Assembly (NCBI GenBank): GCA_963746155.1
Contig: CAVVAB010000001.1
Span: 186,001 to 250,000, forward strand
Direction: 5' to 3'
DNA length: 64,000 bases
DNA from: AC-32 sp963746155
Lineage (GTDB): Bacteria > Actinomycetota > Thermoleophilia > Gaiellales > Gaiellaceae
Below the pieces are notes generated by a model that saw nothing but the letters and a program-made list of their open reading frames with translations, did no database searches and was not told the DNA's origin. The first letter of the stretch is position 1; every line of letters begins with the position of its first letter. The position numbers and the translations under genes were made by a program. Below, one piece after another: positions 7,537 to 15,471 of the stretch.

Positions 7537-8840
7537 GCGTCCGCGGCGCCGCTTTTCTCGGCATCGGCGCGATGGTCGGCGCCGGTATCTTCGCGCTGCT
7601 CGGCGAAGCGGGAACCGTCGCGGGGTCGGCGGTCTGGCTCTCGTTCCTGCTCGCCGGCATCGTCGCCGCGCTGCTCGGCTACAACGTCGTCAAGCTGGGC
7701 GTCCGCTATCCGTCCTCGGGTGGCCTGATCGCGTACCTCCTCGAGGGGTTCGGAAACGGGCGGCTGGTCGGGATCTCCTCCTGGCTCGGTTACTTCGCGG
7801 CGATCGTGATCGTCTGCTCGATGGTGGCCGTCGCCTTCGGAAGCTACGCGACCTCACTCTTCATCGGCAACGACGCCGCGGCCGGCTGGGACAACGTCTT
7901 CACCTCGGCGATCGTGGTCGCGATGGCCGGGATCAACCTCATCGGCGCCCGCTTCGTCGACCGCGCCCAGTCGCTGATCGTGGTTGTCCTGCTCGCGGTG
8001 TTTGCCGTCTTCATCGTCGCGACCCTCGTCGACATCGACCCGCACCTCCTTGCCTTCAGCGGGTATCCGCCTGTCTCGGACATCATCGCCAGCGTCGCTC
8101 TCACGTTCTTCGCCTACCTCGGTTTCAGCGTGATCACCTTCGCCGTCGGAGACTTACGCGACCCTGGCCACGAGTTGCCAAAGGCGATGTACCTCGCGCT
8201 CGGTGTCACATCGGTCACGTACGTCCTGATCGCGCTCGGCGTCTTCGGCACGCTCACCGTCACCGAGGTCATCGGCTACGGCGAGACCGCGATCGCGGAG
8301 GCGGCGCGGCCGACTCTCGGCGACGCCGGCTTCACGATCATGGCCATCGCCGCGCTGCTCGCGACGGCGTCGTCGGTGAACGCGACGCTCTACGCCTCCG
8401 GGGGCCTGACGGCGATGCTCGCCGACGTCGGCCAGTTCCCGCCCTTCTTCGGACGCGGCTCATCGCTTGGCCCCAAGGCCGGGTTGCTGATCACCGCCGC
8501 GATCGTGCTCGTCGTCTCCAACCTCGTCGATCTCTCCGCGATCGCCTCCGTGGGCAGCGCCTGCTCGCTCGTGATCTTCCTGCTCGTCGGCATGGCCGGC
8601 TACCGGCTACGGTCGTCGACCGGTGCCCGCGGCGCGATCGTCCTGCTGGGGATGGCGGCGACCGCGGTCGTGCTGGGCTTCTTCGCGGTCGACACGCTCC
8701 GTAACGCACCCGAGACATTCGTGGCCATCGTCGCGATCGCTGCTCTGGCGGTAGTCCTCGACGCCGTCTGGAAACACGTGCGCAAGGAGCCTCCCCCGGG
8801 CATTGCGGGAGCTTCGCCGGCGCCGCCGACACGGACATAG
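7533..8840 (+). CDS. APC-superfamily amino acid permease
   Basis: A 435-residue integral membrane protein with about 12 hydrophobic segments. The first helix has GIGAMVGAGIFALLGEAG (about residues 10-27), the unwound glycine motif that binds the substrate amino group in APC transporters. It likely imports or exchanges an amino acid or amine with protons; the substrate is not predictable. The start MSVRGAAFL is short, since family members usually carry 15-25 residues before helix 1, so part of the N-terminus may be missing. The C-terminus is cytoplasmic and Pro/Ala-rich. Confidence 0.88.
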   Translation: MSVRGAAFLGIGAMVGAGIFALLGEAGTVAGSAVWLSFLLAGIVAALLGYNVVKLGVRYPSSGGLIAYLLEGFGNGRLVGISSWLGYFAAIVIVCSMVAVAFGSYATSLFIGNDAAAGWDNVFTSAIVVAMAGINLIGARFVDRAQSLIVVVLLAVFAVFIVATLVDIDPHLLAFSGYPPVSDIIASVALTFFAYLGFSVITFAVGDLRDPGHELPKAMYLALGVTSVTYVLIALGVFGTLTVTEVIGYGETAIAEAARPTLGDAGFTIMAIAALLATASSVNATLYASGGLTAMLADVGQFPPFFGRGSSLGPKAGLLITAAIVLVVSNLVDLSAIASVGSACSLVIFLLVGMAGYRLRSSTGARGAIVLLGMAATAVVLGFFAVDTLRNAPETFVAIVAIAALAVVLDAVWKHVRKEPPPGIAGASPAPPTRT

Positions 8841-8937
8841 CCAAAGGCTCGCCGGCCGGTACGAGCCGTAGGCTCGAGGACGCTGCTGAGAAGGCAACCC
8901 GCGACTCGGAGCGAAGCGGCAGCAAGCCGACGAACTG

Positions 8938-9567
8938 ATGGTCCCGCAACATCCACTAACAGCGCACGTATCGGTCGCTGTCAGGCTCGCAGCGGTCGCG
9001 GCCCTCGGCGCGCTCGCCTCTTTCGCCCTGTCGTCGTGCGGCGACGGAAACACCTCCGCCGGCGCGACCCGAACAACGACGCGAACGCTCCCGGCAACGA
9101 CCCGCGCCACGCCAACGCAGACCGCGCCGGCACAGACGCAGACAACACCGGCGCCGACGACACCGGTGCAGCCGCAGCCCGCCGCGACGACGACCGTCAC
9201 CGTCACGACGCCTTCGCCGACGGTGACCGTGACGCAGACGGTGCCCCCGGCGACGGTGACGGTCACACAGACGCAGACGAACACGCAAACGCGGGAGTCG
9301 ACGGTCACCGCGCCGCCTCCGCCAGCGACCACCTCGGTTGGCACAACCACCTCAGGCGTGAGCCCGGCAGGCGCGGCAGCGGCCGGTGCGGCGGTCGCGT
9401 CCAGCAAGAACGAAACGGCGAGCAGCACGCAGTGGGGCTGGATCGCGTTCGGCATCCTCGCCGGCGCTGTCCTCGTCGGCGCGATCATCTGGTTGGTGCG
9501 AAGGCGAGCAGCGAAGAAACGGACGGACGGGAACGAGCCTCCGACCGCCACCGCTCCAACAGACTGA
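8938..9567 (+). CDS. Thr-rich surface protein with lipobox-like N-terminus and C-terminal membrane anchor
   Basis: The N-terminus (residues 1-34) is a signal sequence ending LSSC, a possible lipobox, although the start is uncertain. Residues ~40-150 are a low-complexity Thr/Pro/Val stalk with repeated TVTVT and TPA units, probably extended and possibly O-glycosylated. Near the C-terminus WGWIAFGILAGAVLVGAIIW spans the membrane, followed by the basic stop-transfer RRRAAKKR and a short cytoplasmic tail. It looks like a cell-surface stalk protein anchored at the C-terminus. Function is unknown; the low complexity makes homology unreliable. Confidence 0.65.
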   Translation: MVPQHPLTAHVSVAVRLAAVAALGALASFALSSCGDGNTSAGATRTTTRTLPATTRATPTQTAPAQTQTTPAPTTPVQPQPAATTTVTVTTPSPTVTVTQTVPPATVTVTQTQTNTQTRESTVTAPPPPATTSVGTTTSGVSPAGAAAAGAAVASSKNETASSTQWGWIAFGILAGAVLVGAIIWLVRRRAAKKRTDGNEPPTATAPTD

Positions 9568-9609
9568 ATCGACTCCGTTCGGCGACCGCTTCCGGCACAG
9601 GCTCCGCGG

Positions 9610-10527
9610 TCACCTGCCCAGCCGTCGCAGCTCGTCGCGGTAGGCGCGGCTGGCCTGGACGGCGTCCACCTGGCCGTCGGCCACCATGCGCAGGTACTGC
9701 ACGAACGTGAGCGGGTGCTCGCTGTCCTTGATCCTGCGCCCAAATGCCGCTGCCCGCGCGCCGTTGCGCCGCGCTTCCTCGATCAGGAAGAAGGCATCCT
9801 CGCTCGCGCCGGAAGCACCGCCGAGGATTCCGGGAATGAGATGGGGGTCATAGGCGGCGAGTTCCTGCATGGCCTCGGGCCCGTGATAGGGCATCTTCAG
9901 GAACAACGGCCGGCCGGCCTTGGGGACGCCGGCGAGCGTCCGCGCCACGAAGTCGTTGAGAAACCGCCCGGAGTCTTCCGGCGCCGTTCCGGCCACGCCG
10001 GGCGGAAACACCTCCAGGAAATGCCGAAAGCCATCGCGCTCCGCCGCGAGGCGAAATTCGCGGTACGCCTCGAGCGAGGCGACATCGATGGCGGCGTCGT
10101 TGGCGGGAGTCAGGGAGTAGAGGCCCAGGTCGGCCCCTGCGGAATGCTTCATCTCCTGGATCGTGGCCGTGCAGAACGGCCGCGAGGGCTGTTGCGGATA
10201 TGCCGCTCCCGCGAGCAGGTGAATGTCGGTCGAGTCGTTCGCACGCACGGCCGGCGTGACCGTAGAGCCGTCGAACAGGTGCTCCTCGACGGTGAGCAAC
10301 TCGCTCGTGCTCACGCTCATCAGCATGATGTCGACCAGCCCTTGCGTCACGATCTCGCGGATCTGGTCGCGGTAATCCGCCAGCGAGCGCAACGCGCCCG
10401 TCACCGGATCTACACCCGGCGCGGCCAGCCCGAACGCCATGTCCGCGTCCTTGGCGTCGGCGAGGATGAACTCGTCGCAGCCGGGATCCGCGTGCAGACT
10501 GGCGAGCTTCAGGTCGAGCGACTTCAT
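9610..10527 (-). CDS. Aldolase-like (beta/alpha)8-barrel protein
   Basis: A 305-residue soluble protein with the pattern of a class I aldolase barrel: DIMLMSVST, EVFPPG, a Lys in PLFLKMPYHG as a possible Schiff-base residue, and GGASGASED near the C-terminal phosphate-binding region. Its ATG overlaps the sugar kinase stop (ATGA), so the two are coupled, and a kinase followed by an aldolase suggests a sugar or sugar-acid catabolic step. The family assignment is from pattern, not a firm match. The start MKSLDLKLASL was chosen for the coupling and because upstream sequence belongs to the kinase. Confidence 0.6.
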   Translation of the reverse strand: MKSLDLKLASLHADPGCDEFILADAKDADMAFGLAAPGVDPVTGALRSLADYRDQIREIVTQGLVDIMLMSVSTSELLTVEEHLFDGSTVTPAVRANDSTDIHLLAGAAYPQQPSRPFCTATIQEMKHSAGADLGLYSLTPANDAAIDVASLEAYREFRLAAERDGFRHFLEVFPPGVAGTAPEDSGRFLNDFVARTLAGVPKAGRPLFLKMPYHGPEAMQELAAYDPHLIPGILGGASGASEDAFFLIEEARRNGARAAAFGRRIKDSEHPLTFVQYLRMVADGQVDAVQASRAYRDELRRLGR

Positions 10528-11720
10528 CGGACCAGCACCATCGTGCCGGTGTCGTCGCGCTCGACAGCCACCTCGGACCCCAACGAGATATCGACCGGAA
10601 GTCGGGGCCAGCCGTTCGCGAGTCGCGCCGCCACCTGCGGCCAGGGCGGGATTCCACTCGTGGGATCCATCGCCTCGACGCTGCAAGCGCCCACGGCCGT
10701 CGCGCTTGTTGCCGCTTCGCAAGGGCTCGCGCCGCGCAGTAGCGCCGCGACCAGGCCGGCGATCGTGGCGTCTCCCGATCCCGTCGTGCCGACGACCACG
10801 CGCGGCCGAAAGCACGGCGAGAAGACCTCTCGAGCGCACCATGCCTCGGCGACAAGTCCGATGCGGTCGCAGAATTCCCGCATCTGCCTCGTGTCGTCCG
10901 TCGTCCTGAGGTAGAGCCCCTGGTCGCCGAGCTTGATCGCGACGACGCTCGCGCCCATGCCGATCAGGGTGTCGCCCAGCTCGGCCAGCCGCGACCGATC
11001 CACGACCGTGGCGAGCTCGGCACCCGCGCGCAATCGCTCGTGTGCCTGTCGGTCGAACACGAAGAGCAACTCGTCGATGCTGGGCGCGAAGACGTCCACG
11101 AACGTGAGCGTCTGCGCCAGCACCTCCTGCCAATCCACGCGCCCGGCCTCGCTGTCGGGATCCGGTTCGCAGAGGTCCAGCGAGGTCGCCGGTCCCACCT
11201 CTCGCACGCGGGCGAACAGCTCGCGCAGCTGCGCACCTCCGTTCGCGTACATCTCGGGCATCAACGGCGGATAGCCGAAGTGAAATAGGCGAACGCCCTC
11301 GAGCTGGTCGTACGGAACGTCTTCAGCCGAGAACGCCTCGTTGGCTCCAGGGCAGTGCAGGAAGCTTCGGTCGACGCCGGGCGGGTTGACGACGATCGTG
11401 TAGCTCGTAGCTTGCTCCTCCGAGACGATCAGGTCAGCGGCGAGGCGCTCGTCGTTCTCGGCAAGCGCAGCGAGCACGGCCCTGCCGAACAGGTCGGCTC
11501 CGATCCTCGCGATCAGCCGTGCACGCACGCCGAGACGGTGCAGCGCCACGCCCGTGTTCGCGACCGCGCCGCCGGTCGATATGACAGCCGGACCGACGAC
11601 CACGAGCCGTCCGGGCTCCAGCTTCAGAGGACCGTGGAAAGCCGGGAACAGGTCCAACGAAACGTGACCGGCGACCACGGCCTCGGCTCCGCCCTCGTCT
11701 GTCAAGACTCTGCCAGACAC
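10524..11720 (-). CDS. PfkB-family carbohydrate kinase
   Basis: A ribokinase/PfkB-fold sugar kinase. The N-terminal region has AVVAGHVSLDLFP and later STGGAVANTGVALHRLG, the substrate-binding GG motif; the C-terminal VVGTTGSGDATIAGLV carries the GxGD anion-hole motif with the catalytic Asp. The substrate is unknown. GTG 11720 gives ~398 residues; GTG 11741 or TTG 11705 are possible, and longer upstream coding overlaps the divergent flavoprotein gene. It is followed by a coupled aldolase-like gene. DUF2090-type aldolase partners of 5-dehydro-2-deoxygluconokinases are one precedent, but identity with IolC is not shown. Confidence 0.8.
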   Translation of the reverse strand: MSGRVLTDEGGAEAVVAGHVSLDLFPAFHGPLKLEPGRLVVVGPAVISTGGAVANTGVALHRLGVRARLIARIGADLFGRAVLAALAENDERLAADLIVSEEQATSYTIVVNPPGVDRSFLHCPGANEAFSAEDVPYDQLEGVRLFHFGYPPLMPEMYANGGAQLRELFARVREVGPATSLDLCEPDPDSEAGRVDWQEVLAQTLTFVDVFAPSIDELLFVFDRQAHERLRAGAELATVVDRSRLAELGDTLIGMGASVVAIKLGDQGLYLRTTDDTRQMREFCDRIGLVAEAWCAREVFSPCFRPRVVVGTTGSGDATIAGLVAALLRGASPCEAATSATAVGACSVEAMDPTSGIPPWPQVAARLANGWPRLPVDISLGSEVAVERDDTGTMVLVR

Positions 11721-11830
11721 GGGTTCGGATCGTACTTCCACGTGCTGCTCATCAGCTGCGAGCCGACGCCGCTCCGTTGAGCCGTGTGCGTCCGCCCCCG
11801 GCCCGTGTCGCGGGACTACCATCGACTGCC

Positions 11831-13099
11831 ATGAGTCCGGTGCGGTCAACGGTGCAGGTTGTCGGGCGGCGGATGGACGCGGAGCACTACCGCCTCCGCG
11901 ACTTCCTGACCCGCACCGCGCAGCCGTACGAGTGGCACGAGGCGGACACACCTGAGGCCGACCAGCTCCTCCAGCGGCTCGGCCTGACCGATGCGGACCT
12001 GCCCGTCCTCGTCGAGGGCGACAGCGTCTTCTCGCAGGCGACCGTGGAGACGATCGCGACGGCCTGGGGCGGTTACCAGCCGGCCAGGCACGCGCACTAC
12101 GACTTCGTCGTCATCGGCGCCGGCCCCGCGGGTCTGGCGGCCGCCGTCTATGCCGCCTCGGACGGCCTTTCTACGCTCGTGTGCGACCGAGACGTGCCCG
12201 GCGGCCAGGCGTCGAACGCGACGATGATCGAGAACTTCTTCGGCTTCCCGGACGGAATCGGCGGCGCGGAACTGGCGCGGCTGGCCGGTAGGCAGGCGGA
12301 ACGCTTCGGCGCCGAGCTGATGCTCCTGCGCGGCGTCCAGGGAAGCCGGATGAACGGCCACGACGAGCCCGTCGCCTTGATTCTCGAGGACGGTTCCGAG
12401 GTGACCGCGTCGGTGGTCTTGGCGGCGCCGGGCATGGACTGGCGGCGGCTCGAGCTCGACGGGATCGACGACCTCATGGGTCACGGCGTCTACTACGGGG
12501 CCGGGCGCAGCGAGGCGGCCCAGTGCGCAGGCCAGCGCGTGGTCGTGGTCGGAGCAGGCAACTCGGCGGGCCAGGCCGTCCTGAACTTCGCGAACCAGAC
12601 GGCCCGCGTGACGATGCTCGTGCGCGGCGACCGGCTCGGCAAGAGCATGTCGGCGTACCTGATCGAGCGGATCGAGCGCCATCCGCTCATCGACGTCCGG
12701 CTCGAGACGCAGCTGACCGAGCTTCACGCGGAAGGCGGCCGGCTCGCGGCGGTGACCTTCGCCGACGCCGCCGGCAAGACGGAGACCCAGCCGATGGACG
12801 CCGTCTTCCTCTGCCTCGGCGGTAGCCCGCATACCGAGTGGTGTTCGCGAGAGCACGTTCTCACCGACGACCGCGGATACATCCTGACCGGGCAGGACCT
12901 CGTGACGGACGGCAAGCTCCCGGACTGCTGGCCGCTCGATCGCGATCCGTTGCCGCTCGAGACGAGTCGCGTCGGCCTGTTCGCGGCAGGAGACGTCCGC
13001 CACGGATCGACAAAGCGAGTGGCTGCCGCGGTCGGCGAGGGCTCGATGGTCGCCGCTCACCTCTTCAGCCGCCTTGCCGAGCTCGGTGTCACCTACTGA
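11831..13099 (+). CDS. Thioredoxin-reductase-like flavoprotein with N-terminal thioredoxin-fold domain, lacking the CxxC
   Basis: 422 residues. Residues 1-85 look like a glutaredoxin/thioredoxin fold without cysteines. Then comes the FAD domain (VIGAGPAG 94-101) and an NADPH domain (GAGNSAGQA 241-249), ending in FAAGDVRHGSTKRVAAAVGEG, the flavin-binding GD motif of thioredoxin reductases. The redox CxxC expected around 221-229 is replaced by YYGAGRSEA, so it cannot reduce thioredoxin by the normal route. The N-terminal domain plus TrxR-like body recalls regulatory or alternative-reductase proteins. It overlaps the start of egtB, so a redox role linked to ergothioneine is inferred. TACCAT lies 8 nt upstream of the ATG. 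Confidence 0.85.
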   Translation: MSPVRSTVQVVGRRMDAEHYRLRDFLTRTAQPYEWHEADTPEADQLLQRLGLTDADLPVLVEGDSVFSQATVETIATAWGGYQPARHAHYDFVVIGAGPAGLAAAVYAASDGLSTLVCDRDVPGGQASNATMIENFFGFPDGIGGAELARLAGRQAERFGAELMLLRGVQGSRMNGHDEPVALILEDGSEVTASVVLAAPGMDWRRLELDGIDDLMGHGVYYGAGRSEAAQCAGQRVVVVGAGNSAGQAVLNFANQTARVTMLVRGDRLGKSMSAYLIERIERHPLIDVRLETQLTELHAEGGRLAAVTFADAAGKTETQPMDAVFLCLGGSPHTEWCSREHVLTDDRGYILTGQDLVTDGKLPDCWPLDRDPLPLETSRVGLFAAGDVRHGSTKRVAAAVGEGSMVAAHLFSRLAELGVTY

Positions 13100-14111
13100 G
13101 CTCGCCGCCGTCCTCGGGCATGCCCGAGGACGGACCGACGCCCTGCTCGAGCCACTTTCGGACGAGCAGCTAGCTCGCCAGGTCTCGCCGCTCCAGTCGC
13201 CACTCGTCTGGGACCTCGCCCACATCGGCTACTTCGAGGAGCTGTGGTTGCTGCGGCGCGCGATCGAGCGGGAGCCGCTCTCGCCCGAGTACGACGACCT
13301 GTACGACTCGTTCGCGCACGGGCGTGCCGAGCGCGGCGAGCTTCCGATCCTGGAGCCCGAGGCCGCCCGCGCGTACCTGACCGAGGTGCGCGAGGCTGTC
13401 CTGGCGCTGCTCCCCGAGCTCGACGACTTCCTCGTCGGGATGGTCGCCCAGCACGAGCTTCAGCACGGCGAGACGATGGCCCAGACGCTCGCGCTGGGCG
13501 GCCTCCCCGGCCCCCCGCCGCACGGGCCGCCCGAGGTCGCGGCGAGCGGCGACGTGATCGTCGACGGCGGACCGTTCACGCGCGGCTCGGACGAGGCGTG
13601 GGCCTACGACAACGAGCGGCCGGAGCACGTGGTCGACCTCCCGCCCTTCCGGGTCGACCGCGCACTCGTCACGAACGCCGAGTACGCAGCGTTCATGGAG
13701 GCGGAAGGAGCGCCCGCGCCGCTGCACTGGAACGGCAACGCGGAGGCTGCGCCCCACGAGCCCGTCCAGCACGTTTCGTTCCACCAGGCGGAGGCGTACG
13801 CGCGCTGGGCCGGGAAGCGGCTGCCCACCGAAGCCGAGTGGGAGAAGGCCGTCAAGACCGTCGGCGGCGAGCTCGAGCATGTCGACGGAGCGGTCTGGCA
13901 ATGGACGTCCTCTTGTTTCCACGGGTATCCGGGTTTCCGCGCTTTTCCGTACGCGGAGTACTCGGAGGTGTTCTTCGGCGAGGACTACCGGGTCTTGCGC
14001 GGCGGCTCGTGGGTGACCGACCCGCTCGTTGCCCGGCCGACGTTCCGGAACTGGGATCTACCGCAGCGGGAGCAGATCTTCTCCGGGATCCGCTGCGCGT
14101 CCGATGTCTGA
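13086..14111 (+). CDS. egtB: EgtB-type hercynine oxygenase/sulfoxide synthase (short form)
   Basis: EgtB is a non-haem iron enzyme that joins hercynine to a thiol (gamma-Glu-Cys or Cys) in ergothioneine synthesis. The N-terminal DinB-like helical domain supplies the three iron ligands: His46 in LAHIGYFEE and the pair in HELQH (123 and 127). The C-terminal formylglycine-generating-enzyme-like domain has GGPFTRGSD, RLPTEAEWEKA and VLRGGSWVT. At ~341 residues it is shorter than mycobacterial EgtB (~430), with a reduced FGE segment. GTG 13086 was chosen; TTG 13074 is possible. It overlaps the flavoprotein gene and, by 8 bp, egtD. Confidence 0.88.
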   Translation: MSPTELAAVLGHARGRTDALLEPLSDEQLARQVSPLQSPLVWDLAHIGYFEELWLLRRAIEREPLSPEYDDLYDSFAHGRAERGELPILEPEAARAYLTEVREAVLALLPELDDFLVGMVAQHELQHGETMAQTLALGGLPGPPPHGPPEVAASGDVIVDGGPFTRGSDEAWAYDNERPEHVVDLPPFRVDRALVTNAEYAAFMEAEGAPAPLHWNGNAEAAPHEPVQHVSFHQAEAYARWAGKRLPTEAEWEKAVKTVGGELEHVDGAVWQWTSSCFHGYPGFRAFPYAEYSEVFFGEDYRVLRGGSWVTDPLVARPTFRNWDLPQREQIFSGIRCASDV

Positions 14112-15057
14112 GACGTCGACGCCCACTCGTCCTCACCTCTGGGCCGCGACGCGGCGCAGCTTGCAGAGCGACCCGAGGGAGCTGCCGCCTGTCTGGCTGT
14201 ACGACGAGCGCGGCTCACAGCTGTACGAGCGGATCACGCGGCTTCCGGACTACTACCTTCCTCGGCGCGAGGCCGAGATCCTCAGCTCGCACGCGGCCGA
14301 GATCGCCCAGGGAACGGCGGCCAGGACGCTCGTGGAGCTCGGTTCCGGAAGTGCGAGGAACACCCGGATCCTGCTCGACGCGCTCTCGGCCCACGGCACG
14401 CTCGAGCGCTTTGCGCCGGTGGACGTCAGCGAGGAGATGCTCCATGCGACCGCACAGGCGATCTCCGCCACGTATCCGGGCATCTCGGTCGACGAGACGG
14501 TCGGCGACTTTCAACGCGATCTGAGCGAGCTCCCGGAGGACGGGCCCCGTTTGATCGTGCTCCTCGGAAGCACCCTCGGGAATCTCCACCCCGAGCAGCG
14601 GGCCGCGCTCCTGCTCGCGCTCGGGGAAGAGCTGGCCGAGGATGACGTGCTCCTGCTCGGCCTCGACCTCGTGAAGGACGTGGCCCGGCTCAACGCGGCG
14701 TACCACGACGCGGACGGCGTGACGGAGGCGTTCGTCCGGAACGCCCTCACTGCCGTGAACCGCGAGCTCGACGCGACGTTCGAGCAGCGGCGCTTCGTCT
14801 TCGAGCCGAGCTGGGACCCCGAAAACGAGTGGATGGATATCGGCTTCCGCGCGCTCGAGGCGCACACCGTCCTTGTGCGGGGTCTCGAGCTCGAACTCGC
14901 GTTCGAGAGCGGAGAGCGCCTCCGGGCGGAGGTCAGCTCGAAGTTCCGCCGGCAGCGGTTCGAGCCCGAGCTCGAACGTGCCGGCCTTCGCATCGACTCG
15001 TGGTGGACCGACGCCGCGGGAGATTTCGCAGTCGTCGGCGCGCGCCCGAAACGCTAA
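14104..15057 (+). CDS. egtD: L-histidine N-alpha-methyltransferase EgtD
   Basis: EgtD trimethylates histidine to hercynine with SAM, the first step of ergothioneine synthesis. The 317-residue product has YDERGSQLYERITRLPDYY (family motif near residue 40), LVELGSGSARNTRILL (SAM site, about 72-87), VDVSEEML, and LLGSTLGN. The length equals that of characterised EgtD (~320). ATG 14104 lies inside the end of egtB, so the two are coupled. No egtC, egtA or egtE is found nearby; the alternative Cys-using or minimal pathway, or unlinked genes, would be needed to finish ergothioneine. Confidence 0.95.
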   Translation: MSETSTPTRPHLWAATRRSLQSDPRELPPVWLYDERGSQLYERITRLPDYYLPRREAEILSSHAAEIAQGTAARTLVELGSGSARNTRILLDALSAHGTLERFAPVDVSEEMLHATAQAISATYPGISVDETVGDFQRDLSELPEDGPRLIVLLGSTLGNLHPEQRAALLLALGEELAEDDVLLLGLDLVKDVARLNAAYHDADGVTEAFVRNALTAVNRELDATFEQRRFVFEPSWDPENEWMDIGFRALEAHTVLVRGLELELAFESGERLRAEVSSKFRRQRFEPELERAGLRIDSWWTDAAGDFAVVGARPKR

Positions 15058-15071
15058 GTGAGAGGAGACGC

Positions 15072-15356
15072 ATGTCCCCGAACAGCATCTGCAGCCATCT
15101 CGACCAGATCGAGGTCACCGAGCTACCCGAGACGATCGCCGGGTGCGAGGAGTGCCTGAAGATCGGCGATAGGTGGGTCCACCTGCGCATGTGCATGACC
15201 TGCGGGAAGATCGGCTGCTGCGACTCCTCGCCGAACAAGCACGCAACCGCGCACGCGGGCGAGAGCGGCCATCCGATCATCCGCTCGGCCGAGCCCGGTG
15301 AGGACTGGAGCTGGTGCTACATCGACGAGGTCGCGTTCGCGGCCGCTCCGCGATGA
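15072..15356 (+). CDS. UBP-type zinc-finger protein
   Basis: A 94-residue stand-alone ZnF-UBP domain. Ligands visible are CSHL (7-10), CEEC (24-27), the CMTCGKIGCCDSS segment and the HATAHAGESGHPI histidines, spanning the whole protein. In eukaryotes this fold binds the ubiquitin C-terminus; in bacteria small UBP-finger proteins occur widely and their ligand is unknown. AGAGGAGA lies 3-10 nt before the ATG, a good Shine-Dalgarno. It directly follows egtD and probably shares its transcript. Confidence 0.85.
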   Translation: MSPNSICSHLDQIEVTELPETIAGCEECLKIGDRWVHLRMCMTCGKIGCCDSSPNKHATAHAGESGHPIIRSAEPGEDWSWCYIDEVAFAAAPR

Positions 15357-15363
15357 GTGGTTT

Positions 15364-15379
15364 CGGTGTGGTGACACCG
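15364..15379. promoter_or_regulatory. Operator-like palindrome before the epoxide hydrolase promoter
   Basis: CGGTGT-GGTG-ACACCG is a perfect 6+4+6 inverted repeat ending 1 nt before the TTGAGG -35 element. This is the place for a repressor or activator site. The binding protein is unknown. Confidence 0.45.
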
Positions 15380-15380
15380 G

Positions 15381-15409
15381 TTGAGGGCCCCGAGACGCAG
15401 GGGTAGTCT
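15381..15409 (+). promoter_or_regulatory. Sigma-70-type promoter of the epoxide hydrolase operon
   Basis: TTGAGG (15381-15386), a 17-nt spacer, then TAGTCT (15404-15409). Unlike many starts in this window it is followed by a leader of ~55 nt and a Shine-Dalgarno (CGGAGG, 15461-15466) before the ATG at 15472. Confidence 0.6.
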
Positions 15410-15471
15410 TTTTCGCGGTCCCTAACCAGGAGGAGACCCGTAGAGCCTCGCCCACCACAACGGAGGTAGTG

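Noticed and set aside
8846..8867. GGCTCG...CGAGCC hairpin after the permease as a terminator
   Set aside because: Only a 6-bp stem and no T tract; not strong enough to call.
9036..9710. Asp/Arg/His-rich plus-strand open frame
   Set aside because: Out-of-frame reading of the Thr-rich stalk gene; low complexity without start signals.
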